Origin: Desulfolinea sp964487745
Lineage (GTDB): Bacteria; Chloroflexota; Anaerolineae; Anaerolineales; Villigracilaceae
NCBI GenBank assembly: GCA_964487745.1
Contig: CAZASG010000014.1
Coordinates: forward strand, 16,323 to 80,322
DNA length: 64,000 bases
Direction of reading: 5' to 3'
The notes under the pieces were generated by a model. The model saw only the letters and a program-made list of their open reading frames with translations, did no database searches and was not told the origin of the DNA. Shown here piece after piece: positions 56,938-64,000 of the stretch (position 1 is its first letter; the number at the start of each line of letters is the position of its first letter). The position numbers and the translations under genes were made by a program.

Positions 56938-57825
56938 CTATTTCTTTCTGGCTACAACAGTGATCGAGCCATTATCAGCATAGAGATTGATCTTTGTCAG
57001 AAAATCAAGAAAAGCACGCGGGATACCGCGCGCATCTGTGTTGATCTGGAAAAGACGCCGAAAAAGGAAGCTTGCCGTTGCATACTGGCCTGCGTGCCGA
57101 ATTTCGAGTATCTCAAATTTTTCAACCAGAACCTGCCGGGTGGTGCTGGGCGACCAAAAAAATACATGCTCCGGCAGCTTGAAAGATACCCACTGCTTGC
57201 CAAAGATATGCGCCAGCACACTGCGCGGATTAGGCGTTGTAAATGCCAGGATGCCATCTTTGCGAAGAAGCTCATGCGCGCGATTGACAAAATCAACCGG
57301 GCGATAGATATGCTCAAAAACGTCGAAGGCTGTCAGCATATCGAAGCTCTCGGGCTTGAGCTCATCGCTTTCTATCGTTCCCTGTAAGATTTTCCCGCCA
57401 AATTTCTCACGCGCCATCCCCACAATAAAATCAGATGGGTCAATTCCCCAAAGGTCTGTATAGCCCATCTCCCGGGCTGCTTCAAGGAAAAACCCGGGGC
57501 CGCAGCCAATATCTAATATCCGCCCTTCTTTCTTATAGGCAGATATATTTTTTAGGCGTCTTCGGAAAGTTTTTACCCAGGCATTGCGTAAGTCAAGGTA
57601 ATCGTCATAGCCCTGACGTGCATGGGAGGGTGTGTAATAGTCTTCGCCCTGATAAAACTGCAAAATATCCTTTTCGGTAAAACGAGGGGAGAGGAAGTCC
57701 AATCCGCATTCTGCGCAACGGATCACCCGAAAAGGAGAAAAGTCGTAACGAGGGTTTTGTTTTGCGTCCGGACCACAAAGCGGACAGGTTGTTTCTTCAA
57801 ATTCGTATTTTGAAAGATCTATCAT
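56938..57825 (-). CDS. SAM-dependent methyltransferase with N-terminal zinc ribbon
   Basis: A 295-residue protein. The N-terminal Cys4 zinc ribbon has CPLCG at about 14 and CAEC at about 37. It is followed by the class I SAM domain with RILDIGCGPGFFLEAAREMG (motif I), DMLTAFDVFEHIYRP (motif II) and LLRKDGILAFTTPNP. The layout matches methyltransferases of O-antigen and surface-glycan clusters. It overlaps the GT2 stop by 4 nt (ATGA). Confidence 0.88.
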   Translation of the reverse strand: MIDLSKYEFEETTCPLCGPDAKQNPRYDFSPFRVIRCAECGLDFLSPRFTEKDILQFYQGEDYYTPSHARQGYDDYLDLRNAWVKTFRRRLKNISAYKKEGRILDIGCGPGFFLEAAREMGYTDLWGIDPSDFIVGMAREKFGGKILQGTIESDELKPESFDMLTAFDVFEHIYRPVDFVNRAHELLRKDGILAFTTPNPRSVLAHIFGKQWVSFKLPEHVFFWSPSTTRQVLVEKFEILEIRHAGQYATASFLFRRLFQINTDARGIPRAFLDFLTKINLYADNGSITVVARKK

Positions 57826-58817
57826 TTCCTAAATATCCCGGCCAGGTCGTCGCCGCGATCACGACGCACGAAGGCTTCCAGAAGTTTTTTGTTCAATTGA
57901 ATGGATGCAATGATGATGAGAGCGAGCCCTCCGACCAGCAATAACCAATCCCGAAAATTTGTTGGTAAAAATTGCAAAGCGATCACGTGAAAAACTTGCT
58001 TGACAGCGCCATCCAGAATCACAGGCGTGAGCAGCTTCCCCACACCGATGCCGAAGAAAAATATACCCACCACAAAAAGCACCATCCAGATACGCATACT
58101 CAGACTTGGCTCCAGCCAGCGCCAAAAACTGGCACGCGAATAAATACGCAAAGTGTCGAAAAATGCGCCGAAGATATTGCGAGTATTCATTCGCCCCAGG
58201 CTACCCGTGCGGCTATATTCCAGTTTCACAGGATGCTCAACAATTTGATAACCAAATCTCGATGCTGCCACAAGCAATTCTATATCGAAGGCGAAGCGGC
58301 TCACTTGCAAGCGAGGAACGGTTGCTTCAAGGACTTCGCGGTTGAAAAGCTTAATGCCTGTTTGAGTGTCAGTAATGGATAATCCAAAGAGAAAAGCGAC
58401 GCTGCGCTTGTAAAGATTGCTCATTGCTCGTCGCAACCAAGGGAACTGATTTTCATCCATGTCTTTTACCCCCGCAACGACATCGGCATCTTTCTCATTC
58501 ATCACACTAACTAACTCGAAAAGGTATTCGGGGCTAATTTCCAGATCGGCATCGAGAAAAGCTATTTTTTCCCCGGAAGCAGACCCAAATCCACGAAAGA
58601 GTGCAGCTCCCTTCCCCTGATTGACCTTTTGCTGAATGGCAACCACGGGATAGCCATCCGCTTGAGCACGCTGTGCTTCGCTGAAGGTTTCATCCGCGCT
58701 GCCATCATCAACAACAATGAGCTCGAAATCATGCCCTTGTAAGACATCACAAACGCGTAATATATTTTCGTAAATATGGTTACCTTCGTTATATGCCGGC
58801 AAAATAACAGAAAGCAT
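57822..58817 (-). CDS. Family 2 glycosyltransferase, DPM1/GtrB type, with two membrane helices
   Basis: A 331-residue enzyme. GT-A text: LSVILPAYNEGNHIYENI, VVDDGSADET, FLDADLEISPEYL (DXD-like) and DTQTGIKLFNREV (as in dolichyl-phosphate mannose and polyprenyl-phosphate glucose synthases). C-terminal helices are at about 230-260 and 292-312. It should make a polyprenyl-phosphate sugar used by the GT-C enzyme of the same operon. The start is unsure: ATG 58817 fits the first strand; ATG 58847 is possible; a frame from 58871 begins inside a hairpin. Confidence 0.88.
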   Translation of the reverse strand: MLSVILPAYNEGNHIYENILRVCDVLQGHDFELIVVDDGSADETFSEAQRAQADGYPVVAIQQKVNQGKGAALFRGFGSASGEKIAFLDADLEISPEYLFELVSVMNEKDADVVAGVKDMDENQFPWLRRAMSNLYKRSVAFLFGLSITDTQTGIKLFNREVLEATVPRLQVSRFAFDIELLVAASRFGYQIVEHPVKLEYSRTGSLGRMNTRNIFGAFFDTLRIYSRASFWRWLEPSLSMRIWMVLFVVGIFFFGIGVGKLLTPVILDGAVKQVFHVIALQFLPTNFRDWLLLVGGLALIIIASIQLNKKLLEAFVRRDRGDDLAGIFRK

Positions 58818-58858
58818 CGTGAAAGTTGAATTATCGGAAAGAGGCATTAGAAATCGAA

Positions 58859-58888
58859 GTGACAGCCGCAATAATGCGCGGCTGTCAC
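58859..58888. terminator. Hairpin between acyl-CoA dehydrogenase and GT2 genes
   Basis: 11-bp perfect stem GTGACAGCCGC / GCGGCTGTCAC with an 8-nt loop, about 20 nt after the dehydrogenase stop. No long T-run on the minus strand, so termination may be partial. Confidence 0.6.
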
Positions 58889-58907
58889 ATTATCAGCTAA
58901 GGAAAAC

Positions 58908-60077
58908 TTAGCGTAAACCAAGCTCAAGACGAGAGATCACCAATCGCTGAATTTCGCTGGTACCTTCGTAGATCTCAGTGATCTTGGCATCACGGAAATA
59001 ACGCTCAACAGGATATTCTTTGCTATAGCCCATCCCTCCGTGAATTTGAACAGAGGCATGCGCACAAAACATCGCCGTTTCAGAGGCAAACAATTTCGCA
59101 GATGAAGCCGCTAAAGTAAAGCGTTCGTTGGTGGTCTTTGAGCGCTCCTTCGCCATCGCTGCATTATAAACAAGTAAGCGTGCTGCTTCAATACGTGTCT
59201 TCATATCTGCAAGCTTAAAGGAAACACCCTGAAACTGCCCGATCTTCTTCCCGAATGCATCTCGTTCACGTGCATAGTTTACTGCGGCATCATAAGATGC
59301 TTCAGCAATCCCCAAAGCCTGCGAAGCGATACCTATACGCCCTACATCCAGAACCGTCATTGCAATCTTGAAACCTTCTCCATCTTCTCCCAAACGGTTC
59401 TCAACTGGACAGCGATAATCTTCAAAAACGATCTCACTGGTTGCCGAAGCGCGGATGCCAAGTTTTGGCTCTTTTTTTCCACGCACAAACCCAGGTTGAT
59501 CTGCTTCGACGACAAATGCCGTGATACCTTTTGCACCTTTATCGGGATCAGTAACAACATATACGACCACATAGTCTGCGACGGGACCACCCGTGACCCA
59601 GGATTTGCGTCCGTTAATAACATAGTGATCCCCGTCACGCACAGCACGACTACGCATGGTCGCGGCATCTGAACCAGACATCGGTTCTGTTAACGAATAT
59701 GCGCCGATTTTCTCACCTGAAGCAACTCCTCTCACATATTTCTTTTTCTGCTCCTCTGTGCCGAATTTCAAAATCCCATGACAGAAAAGGGAGTTGTTCA
59801 CAGACATAATTGTGCCGTGTGATGCGTCAGCTTTTGAGATTTCTTCAAGGGCTAAAACATAGGCTAAGGTATCCATTCCCGCCCCACCATACTCTTCAGG
59901 AACTTCGATCCCCATAAAACCCATCTCGCCCATCTTTTCGATCGTCTCAGACGGGAATTTTCCATTTTCATCAAACTCAGCTGCAATAGGTGCAATTTCT
60001 GATTGCGAAAAATCTCGTGCAGCATCAAGAATCATTTTATGTTCATCACTTAATGGAAATAATGCGGTATTACTCAT
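58908..60077 (-). CDS. Acyl-CoA dehydrogenase (short/medium-chain type)
   Basis: A 389-residue FAD flavoprotein that forms trans-2-enoyl-CoA. Visible: GIEVPEEYGGAGMDTLAYVL, YSLTEPMSGSDAATM (FAD/substrate loop), RKSWVTGGPVADYVVVYVV, and ITEIYEGTSEIQRLVISR with the catalytic Glu in YEGTSE as in MCAD. Start 60077 has GGAGG 9 nt upstream; the longer frame from 60131 runs through the promoter. It could serve beta-oxidation or an acyl-CoA fermentation; no etfAB is in view. Confidence 0.94.
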   Translation of the reverse strand: MSNTALFPLSDEHKMILDAARDFSQSEIAPIAAEFDENGKFPSETIEKMGEMGFMGIEVPEEYGGAGMDTLAYVLALEEISKADASHGTIMSVNNSLFCHGILKFGTEEQKKKYVRGVASGEKIGAYSLTEPMSGSDAATMRSRAVRDGDHYVINGRKSWVTGGPVADYVVVYVVTDPDKGAKGITAFVVEADQPGFVRGKKEPKLGIRASATSEIVFEDYRCPVENRLGEDGEGFKIAMTVLDVGRIGIASQALGIAEASYDAAVNYARERDAFGKKIGQFQGVSFKLADMKTRIEAARLLVYNAAMAKERSKTTNERFTLAASSAKLFASETAMFCAHASVQIHGGMGYSKEYPVERYFRDAKITEIYEGTSEIQRLVISRLELGLR

Positions 60078-60111
60078 GTATTCCTCCGAGGCAGAAAAAT
60101 AGGATGCGATG

Positions 60112-60140
60112 ATTATAGCATGTTGGCACAATCTATTAAA
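60112..60140 (-). promoter_or_regulatory. Extended -10 promoter of the acyl-CoA dehydrogenase gene
   Basis: Minus strand TGCTATAAT (60120-60112), with a weak TTTAAT at the -35 position (60140-60135). Leader about 30 nt. Confidence 0.6.
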
Positions 60141-60149
60141 AGCTTTTTA

Positions 60150-61697
60150 CTAACCCGCAACCTGATTTCGCCCTGCTTTTTTTGCGTCATACATAGCAAC
60201 ATCTGCTCTCTTGATCACTTGTTCCAATGCTTCGTCTTCGGAACGAATAAATTCAGACACACCAATACTTGTCGTGATAAAAACTTCAAGATCATCCACT
60301 TTCAACAGTGTGTGCGCAAGCTCTTTACGAATTCGCTCTGCTGTTTCAAAAGCCGCTATTTTCTTCACTTCAGGTAAGAGAACGACAAATTCTTCCCCTC
60401 CGTAGCGAGAGACAATATCTGCGCTACGCACACAGCCCTTCAGAAAGCGCGCAAATTCTCGAAGCACCTCATCTCCTATCATATGCCCATAAGTATCGTT
60501 AACTTTTTTGAAATGATCTAAATCGATCATCAACAAACTTAGATGGCTTTGATAACGAAGCGCGTGCAAGAGGGCTCGTTCACCAAGATGAAAAAAATGT
60601 CGTCTATTCCATAATCCCGTAAGGGAATCTGTTACCGCCAATTGCTCTACCTCGCGATTTAATTTTACTTGCTCGGTAATATCACGAATGATCACTGCTC
60701 GCCCAACCTGGTAACCTGACCTGTCTGTAATCGAAGAAATATCAACATCAAAGCAGTAGGTTCGCCCATTATGCTCAATATCATTTACATATCGGCTTTT
60801 CGTTAGTTGAAGCAAGCTTCCCTTTTGCCCAAGCCATTGATCCAGAAAAGTATCTACAGGCGCACCAATGGCATCCTGATACTCTTTGGCAAGAAATTTT
60901 CGTGCTGCCGGGTTAATATCGACAATAATATCTTTATCATCAACAATGACAATACCATCATTCAAATTCTCAATGATCAGATCATAAGCCATGGGTCTAA
61001 TACTAAATAAGCGATATCGAAATAACGCGATCGAAACAAATACTGAGCTTATGCTAAATGTTACTGTCGTAAAATTAAAATGCGGGATCGGAGATATCCC
61101 CATTACATACAAGACATCGATCATCAATGGAGCACTCAAGCTGATCAAGATCATCAACAGCTGCTGCCGATACACAGGCTTGGTCATTACTAATGAACTG
61201 ACCATCAGTGCTAAACTAAAAAGGAAAAGAAGATAGCTAAAAACGGCATCTGCATAGAAAGCAGCACCATAATCATTCACCAGAACACAAAAAGGAGCCG
61301 ATGTGCAATCTAGATAAGGCTCTCCCCGGAAAAGATGATGGTAATCATTTGTCCAAATGGATAAAAGCACCAAAAGAACAGGAATAGCCAGGAGGCGTAT
61401 ATATTTCCGAATATTTTTTGCATACCCTGTAAAACGTAAACTGATCTCAAGCCAAAGCAAGGGCAAAGGCAGTATGCCCAAAAACTGAATATTTGCCCAG
61501 AACAATTTTGCATCCAACCCCGTAGCCGCGATCTCCAAAATAAAACCAAAGGTCCAAACTTGAAGCGCGAAAAGCATGTGCAGAAAAACACCCCCTAGCG
61601 CCTTATTTCGAAAACGCCAGGTTCTTACAAATACAAATCCAACCAGCCCAAAAGCCAAAATAAAAGGAAGGAGGTAAGAGGTATAGTTAAAATTCAT
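60150..61697 (-). CDS. 7TM-PAS-GGDEF diguanylate cyclase
   Basis: A 515-residue membrane enzyme making c-di-GMP. Residues about 5-225 form a seven-helix N-terminal domain (histidine-kinase-7TM type). A PAS domain follows at about 228-340 (NDGIVIVDDKDIIVDINPAA). The GGDEF domain (about 350-515) has LTGLWNRRHFF, DLDHFKKVNDTYGH and the active-site SRYGGEEFVVLLPE. An inhibitory I-site RxxD (RSAD) lies five residues before GGEEF, so product inhibition is expected. It opposes the two HD-GYP enzymes in this window. Confidence 0.93.
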   Translation of the reverse strand: MNFNYTSYLLPFILAFGLVGFVFVRTWRFRNKALGGVFLHMLFALQVWTFGFILEIAATGLDAKLFWANIQFLGILPLPLLWLEISLRFTGYAKNIRKYIRLLAIPVLLVLLSIWTNDYHHLFRGEPYLDCTSAPFCVLVNDYGAAFYADAVFSYLLFLFSLALMVSSLVMTKPVYRQQLLMILISLSAPLMIDVLYVMGISPIPHFNFTTVTFSISSVFVSIALFRYRLFSIRPMAYDLIIENLNDGIVIVDDKDIIVDINPAARKFLAKEYQDAIGAPVDTFLDQWLGQKGSLLQLTKSRYVNDIEHNGRTYCFDVDISSITDRSGYQVGRAVIIRDITEQVKLNREVEQLAVTDSLTGLWNRRHFFHLGERALLHALRYQSHLSLLMIDLDHFKKVNDTYGHMIGDEVLREFARFLKGCVRSADIVSRYGGEEFVVLLPEVKKIAAFETAERIRKELAHTLLKVDDLEVFITTSIGVSEFIRSEDEALEQVIKRADVAMYDAKKAGRNQVAG

Positions 61698-61728
61698 TTC
61701 ACAGAGACTTTAGCATAGTTTCAGAAGC

Positions 61729-64000
61729 TCAATCAGGACGATCTCTGATCGGGATCATAAAGACATTTTTGTCTGTTTGCTCAACGACACGCTGAGCTTC
61801 ACTGCCAAGCATGAAAAGCTCCAAGCCGCCCCGTCCTCGTGAGGTGTTCATTATCATATCCACATCTTCATCATGCGCAACCGTGACAATGGTACGCGCA
61901 GGCAAGGTTCCTGTCACCATCGTGCGGACGCGAATCCCAGCTCCGCGCAAAGAGCGCGCTACTGCATCGAGAAAATCCTCCATTTCCGATTCTGCTTTTT
62001 TGCGGATGCTTTCAATCAGCTCTGAAGGTGCGTGGTAATCTTCTGGTTCAGGGACAGCAGGGATGGTAAGCAGGATCAACTCGGCGTCAAAAATTTGCGC
62101 CAGCGTCCGTGCATAGGGCAGGACACGCTCCGAGAATATTGATCCATCGAGAGGAATCAATATTCGCTCCAGCTTTGGCAATGGAGAACTGTCATTATCG
62201 AAAGTTTGTACGAGGAAAACCGGCTGATTAATACGCTGCATCAGCTTATGCGAGACGCCTCCACTGCTCCAATGTGGCTTCCCTGATTTGCCACGCGTAC
62301 TCGTCACCACTATGTCGATATCACGTTCGTGGACAAGGTGCTGAGTAGCATCTGCAATGAAGCCTTCGTGAATGACAACATTAGCAGCAATGCCCGCATT
62401 TTCCAGTTGTTGCTTGGTCTTATCGAGGTAGGTCTTGCGCTCAAGAAATGCAGCGGCAAAGGCTGCCTGATCGGGCTGAGGCTTAAGCGAGGACAGAATA
62501 GTTACATGAGCGCCTGTTCTTTCACAATACATCTGTACCCACGGCAAAGCTTGTGCTGCGTAGTCGGAACCATCCAACAAGACAGCAATCTCATTCAACG
62601 CAAACTCTTGATGGCGCCATTTGCTCTCGGCTATGGGAGCGGGCTCCCAGCGTAGATCTTCGGGAGTGGCCGGTTTGGCGGTCACCGCGCCTGTTGCCGG
62701 ATTTCTTTGTCCAAAACCGAAGCCAGCCAAACTGGTAGCATCAAGCCGTCCAAGATAATCCAATGCAGCCGAAGGCTGTCCGAGCTGCTGACGAGAGTAT
62801 CCAAAAATCCCGTAAAGCAGGGGCACAAAGATCAGATATGTCCACGCACCTTCGGTAAAACGCTCTACAAAGATAATGGCTGTCGCTCCTGTGGTCAGGA
62901 TTGCAGCAAGAATCGTGCCAGCGATCAGTAAACCCGAGCTAAGCGTGAATTTTTCGCGCACCTGGCGCAACAACCGCTTGGCTACTGCCCAACCTGTCAT
63001 ACTTAGCAAAACAAAGACCCCGGCGGCGTAGATGGCGAGATAAGTTTCTTCGTGTGTGCCAAAAAGGAGAAAGGTAATGCTGACGATAAAAACCTGCAAC
63101 CAGACGGGTTTATCGGCAACCTGATAGGCATTGCGTTTACCAAAGATCGGTGGGACGTAGCGCCGCTCAGAAAGTCCTAAAGCAAGGTTTTGCAATCCCT
63201 GTGCCGCTGCCGCAGATGCAGACATGAGCACGGCGATCCCCACCAACGTACCAAGATAAGGCAGCGGCGCGGGCAAGAGCTTATCCATTGTTTGGGTAAA
63301 AACAGAAACATCCTTAATCAACGGATCGGAAAGCTCGAAAATCACGGGGCCTACAACCAACATCGTTGCAGCTGTTGTGCCCATGATAATGAGCAGCGAA
63401 TTGAAGGCTTTTCTTCCTTTTTGTGCTTCTGTGCCATCATAAGCCGCGACCATATTGGCAAAAACTTCAATACCCGTCATCACTGCCAGAATACGCACAT
63501 AGCCGCCAAGCGTATAATGCAGGTTTTCAGGCGCAAAAGCTTGCAGGTTGAAATCCGGCAAGCGTAAGCCATACTGAATAATTGTGGAAATGATCATTGC
63601 CCAAAGCAGCAATAAAACCCCGGCTGTGGCGGGACCAAATGTACGCGCCGCCATTTTGGGACCACGATTTACCAACTCCCCCGTCAGGATGCTTAGAGCA
63701 ATTGCGACTAGCGTACGATATTGAATGCCCCAAACAAGTTCAAGGTTCAACACAGGGATACGATCCGCAATAAAAGTGACCATCGCTGCCATGCTGACCA
63801 AAAAAGTAAGTGTGTATTCAATGAAAGTGATCGCGGCATTGACCTTCGCCGCCCAAGGGCCAAACTCTTCTTCACTAAGTCCGCTGCCCCCACTACCATC
63901 CGTTACCCACTGCATCACAAGGCGGTACATCGCCGATACAACAGCAACCGTCAGCACCACCATCCAAACCGAGGCGCCAAAAGTCACCTGTGCCACACCC
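61729..64000 (-). CDS. APC-type permease with two C-terminal universal-stress domains (5' end outside window)
   Basis: About 756 residues are visible. The N-terminal half has about 10-12 membrane helices of the amino acid/polyamine/cation (APC) superfamily: NRGPKMAARTFGPATAGVLL, VIFELSDPLIKDVSVF and the helix pair near FFLLFG-type text. Two UspA domains follow, at about 465-600 (NEIAVLLDGSDYAAQALPWV, VVTSTRGKSGKPHWSSGGVS) and about 610-755 (RILIPLDGSIFSERVLPYAR, MIMNTSRGRGGLELFMLGS). The second keeps the nucleotide-binding G-x2-G-x9-GS-type ending. A GTG at 63996 is in frame, but the frame is open to the edge, so the true start probably lies beyond. Substrate unknown (amino acid or potassium). 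Confidence 0.88.
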   Translation of the reverse strand, partial: GVAQVTFGASVWMVVLTVAVVSAMYRLVMQWVTDGSGGSGLSEEEFGPWAAKVNAAITFIEYTLTFLVSMAAMVTFIADRIPVLNLELVWGIQYRTLVAIALSILTGELVNRGPKMAARTFGPATAGVLLLLWAMIISTIIQYGLRLPDFNLQAFAPENLHYTLGGYVRILAVMTGIEVFANMVAAYDGTEAQKGRKAFNSLLIIMGTTAATMLVVGPVIFELSDPLIKDVSVFTQTMDKLLPAPLPYLGTLVGIAVLMSASAAAAQGLQNLALGLSERRYVPPIFGKRNAYQVADKPVWLQVFIVSITFLLFGTHEETYLAIYAAGVFVLLSMTGWAVAKRLLRQVREKFTLSSGLLIAGTILAAILTTGATAIIFVERFTEGAWTYLIFVPLLYGIFGYSRQQLGQPSAALDYLGRLDATSLAGFGFGQRNPATGAVTAKPATPEDLRWEPAPIAESKWRHQEFALNEIAVLLDGSDYAAQALPWVQMYCERTGAHVTILSSLKPQPDQAAFAAAFLERKTYLDKTKQQLENAGIAANVVIHEGFIADATQHLVHERDIDIVVTSTRGKSGKPHWSSGGVSHKLMQRINQPVFLVQTFDNDSSPLPKLERILIPLDGSIFSERVLPYARTLAQIFDAELILLTIPAVPEPEDYHAPSELIESIRKKAESEMEDFLDAVARSLRGAGIRVRTMVTGTLPARTIVTVAHDEDVDMIMNTSRGRGGLELFMLGSEAQRVVEQTDKNVFMIPIRDRPD

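Overview
The window looks like a stretch of a Chloroflexota chromosome, most likely class Anaerolineae. This is inferred from gene content: lipoprotein-type solute-binding proteins, a complete mreBCD-mrdA-minCDE-rodA shape and division cluster, very large PAS/GAF/HD-GYP sensors, GlnRS alongside GltX, and a CGAAC-N4-GTTC type SOS box. No marker was searched. Base composition is intermediate and coding density is high. The exception is one visibly A+T-rich gene (36231-37595) that looks acquired.

Layout. 1-2664: the start of tgt (partial), a squalene-cyclase-like gene broken by an in-frame amber codon, a B3/4-domain protein and a small membrane protein. 2703-7323: an iron operon behind a DtxR-type palindrome, made of dtxR, a membrane-anchored DtxR-FeoA-FeoA protein, a frameshifted ICMT-like methyltransferase gene, and feoB split into separate GTPase and permease genes. 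7409-9463: tRNA-Gln(CUG) next to glnS, whose leader can form two exclusive hairpins. 9485-12638: an alpha/beta hydrolase and uvrB with a LexA box. 12656-19515: two giant c-di-GMP phosphodiesterases with near-identical GAF-HD-GYP halves and different sensors. 19724-28842: gltX, rodA, minE, minD, minC, mrdA, mreD, mreC, mreB, all on the minus strand.

29034-36163: degV, then a peptide ABC operon under a consensus-like promoter. Its substrate-binding protein appears circularly permuted: the segment that normally starts the mature protein is at the C-terminus. 36231-37595: a SIR2-domain gene, a candidate stand-alone defence effector, between two similar hairpins and next to a MITE-like palindromic repeat. 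37821-41596: a YfcC-type carrier, a DUF2817 carboxypeptidase-like protein, a metallo-beta-lactamase-fold hydrolase and a CBM48 protein. 41681-45784: a VOC protein, rplS with a structured leader, tandem class-I-amidotransferase-like hydrolases, a YgjV-like protein and murI (predicted leaderless). 45790-51482: a lipoprotein, a CYTH remnant, the biotin-dependent acyl-CoA carboxylase subunits and two small membrane proteins. 51483-58847: a metallopeptidase-like lipoprotein, a second lipoprotein, and a surface-glycan-like operon (GT-C transferase, zinc MDR dehydrogenase, methyltransferase, GT2). 58908-64000: acyl-CoA dehydrogenase, a 7TM-PAS-GGDEF cyclase and a permease with two Usp domains running off the window.

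Together the genes suggest a rod-shaped or filamentous heterotroph. It scavenges peptides (Dpp system, peptidases, YfcC) and oxidises or carboxylates acyl-CoAs. It controls ferrous iron uptake through DtxR and carries substantial c-di-GMP signalling (one cyclase, two HD-GYP enzymes). Three damaged genes (amber, frameshift, truncation) and several dispersed palindromes mark recent change. The most notable items are the permuted binding protein, the membrane-tethered DtxR/split-FeoB iron locus and the SIR2 gene.
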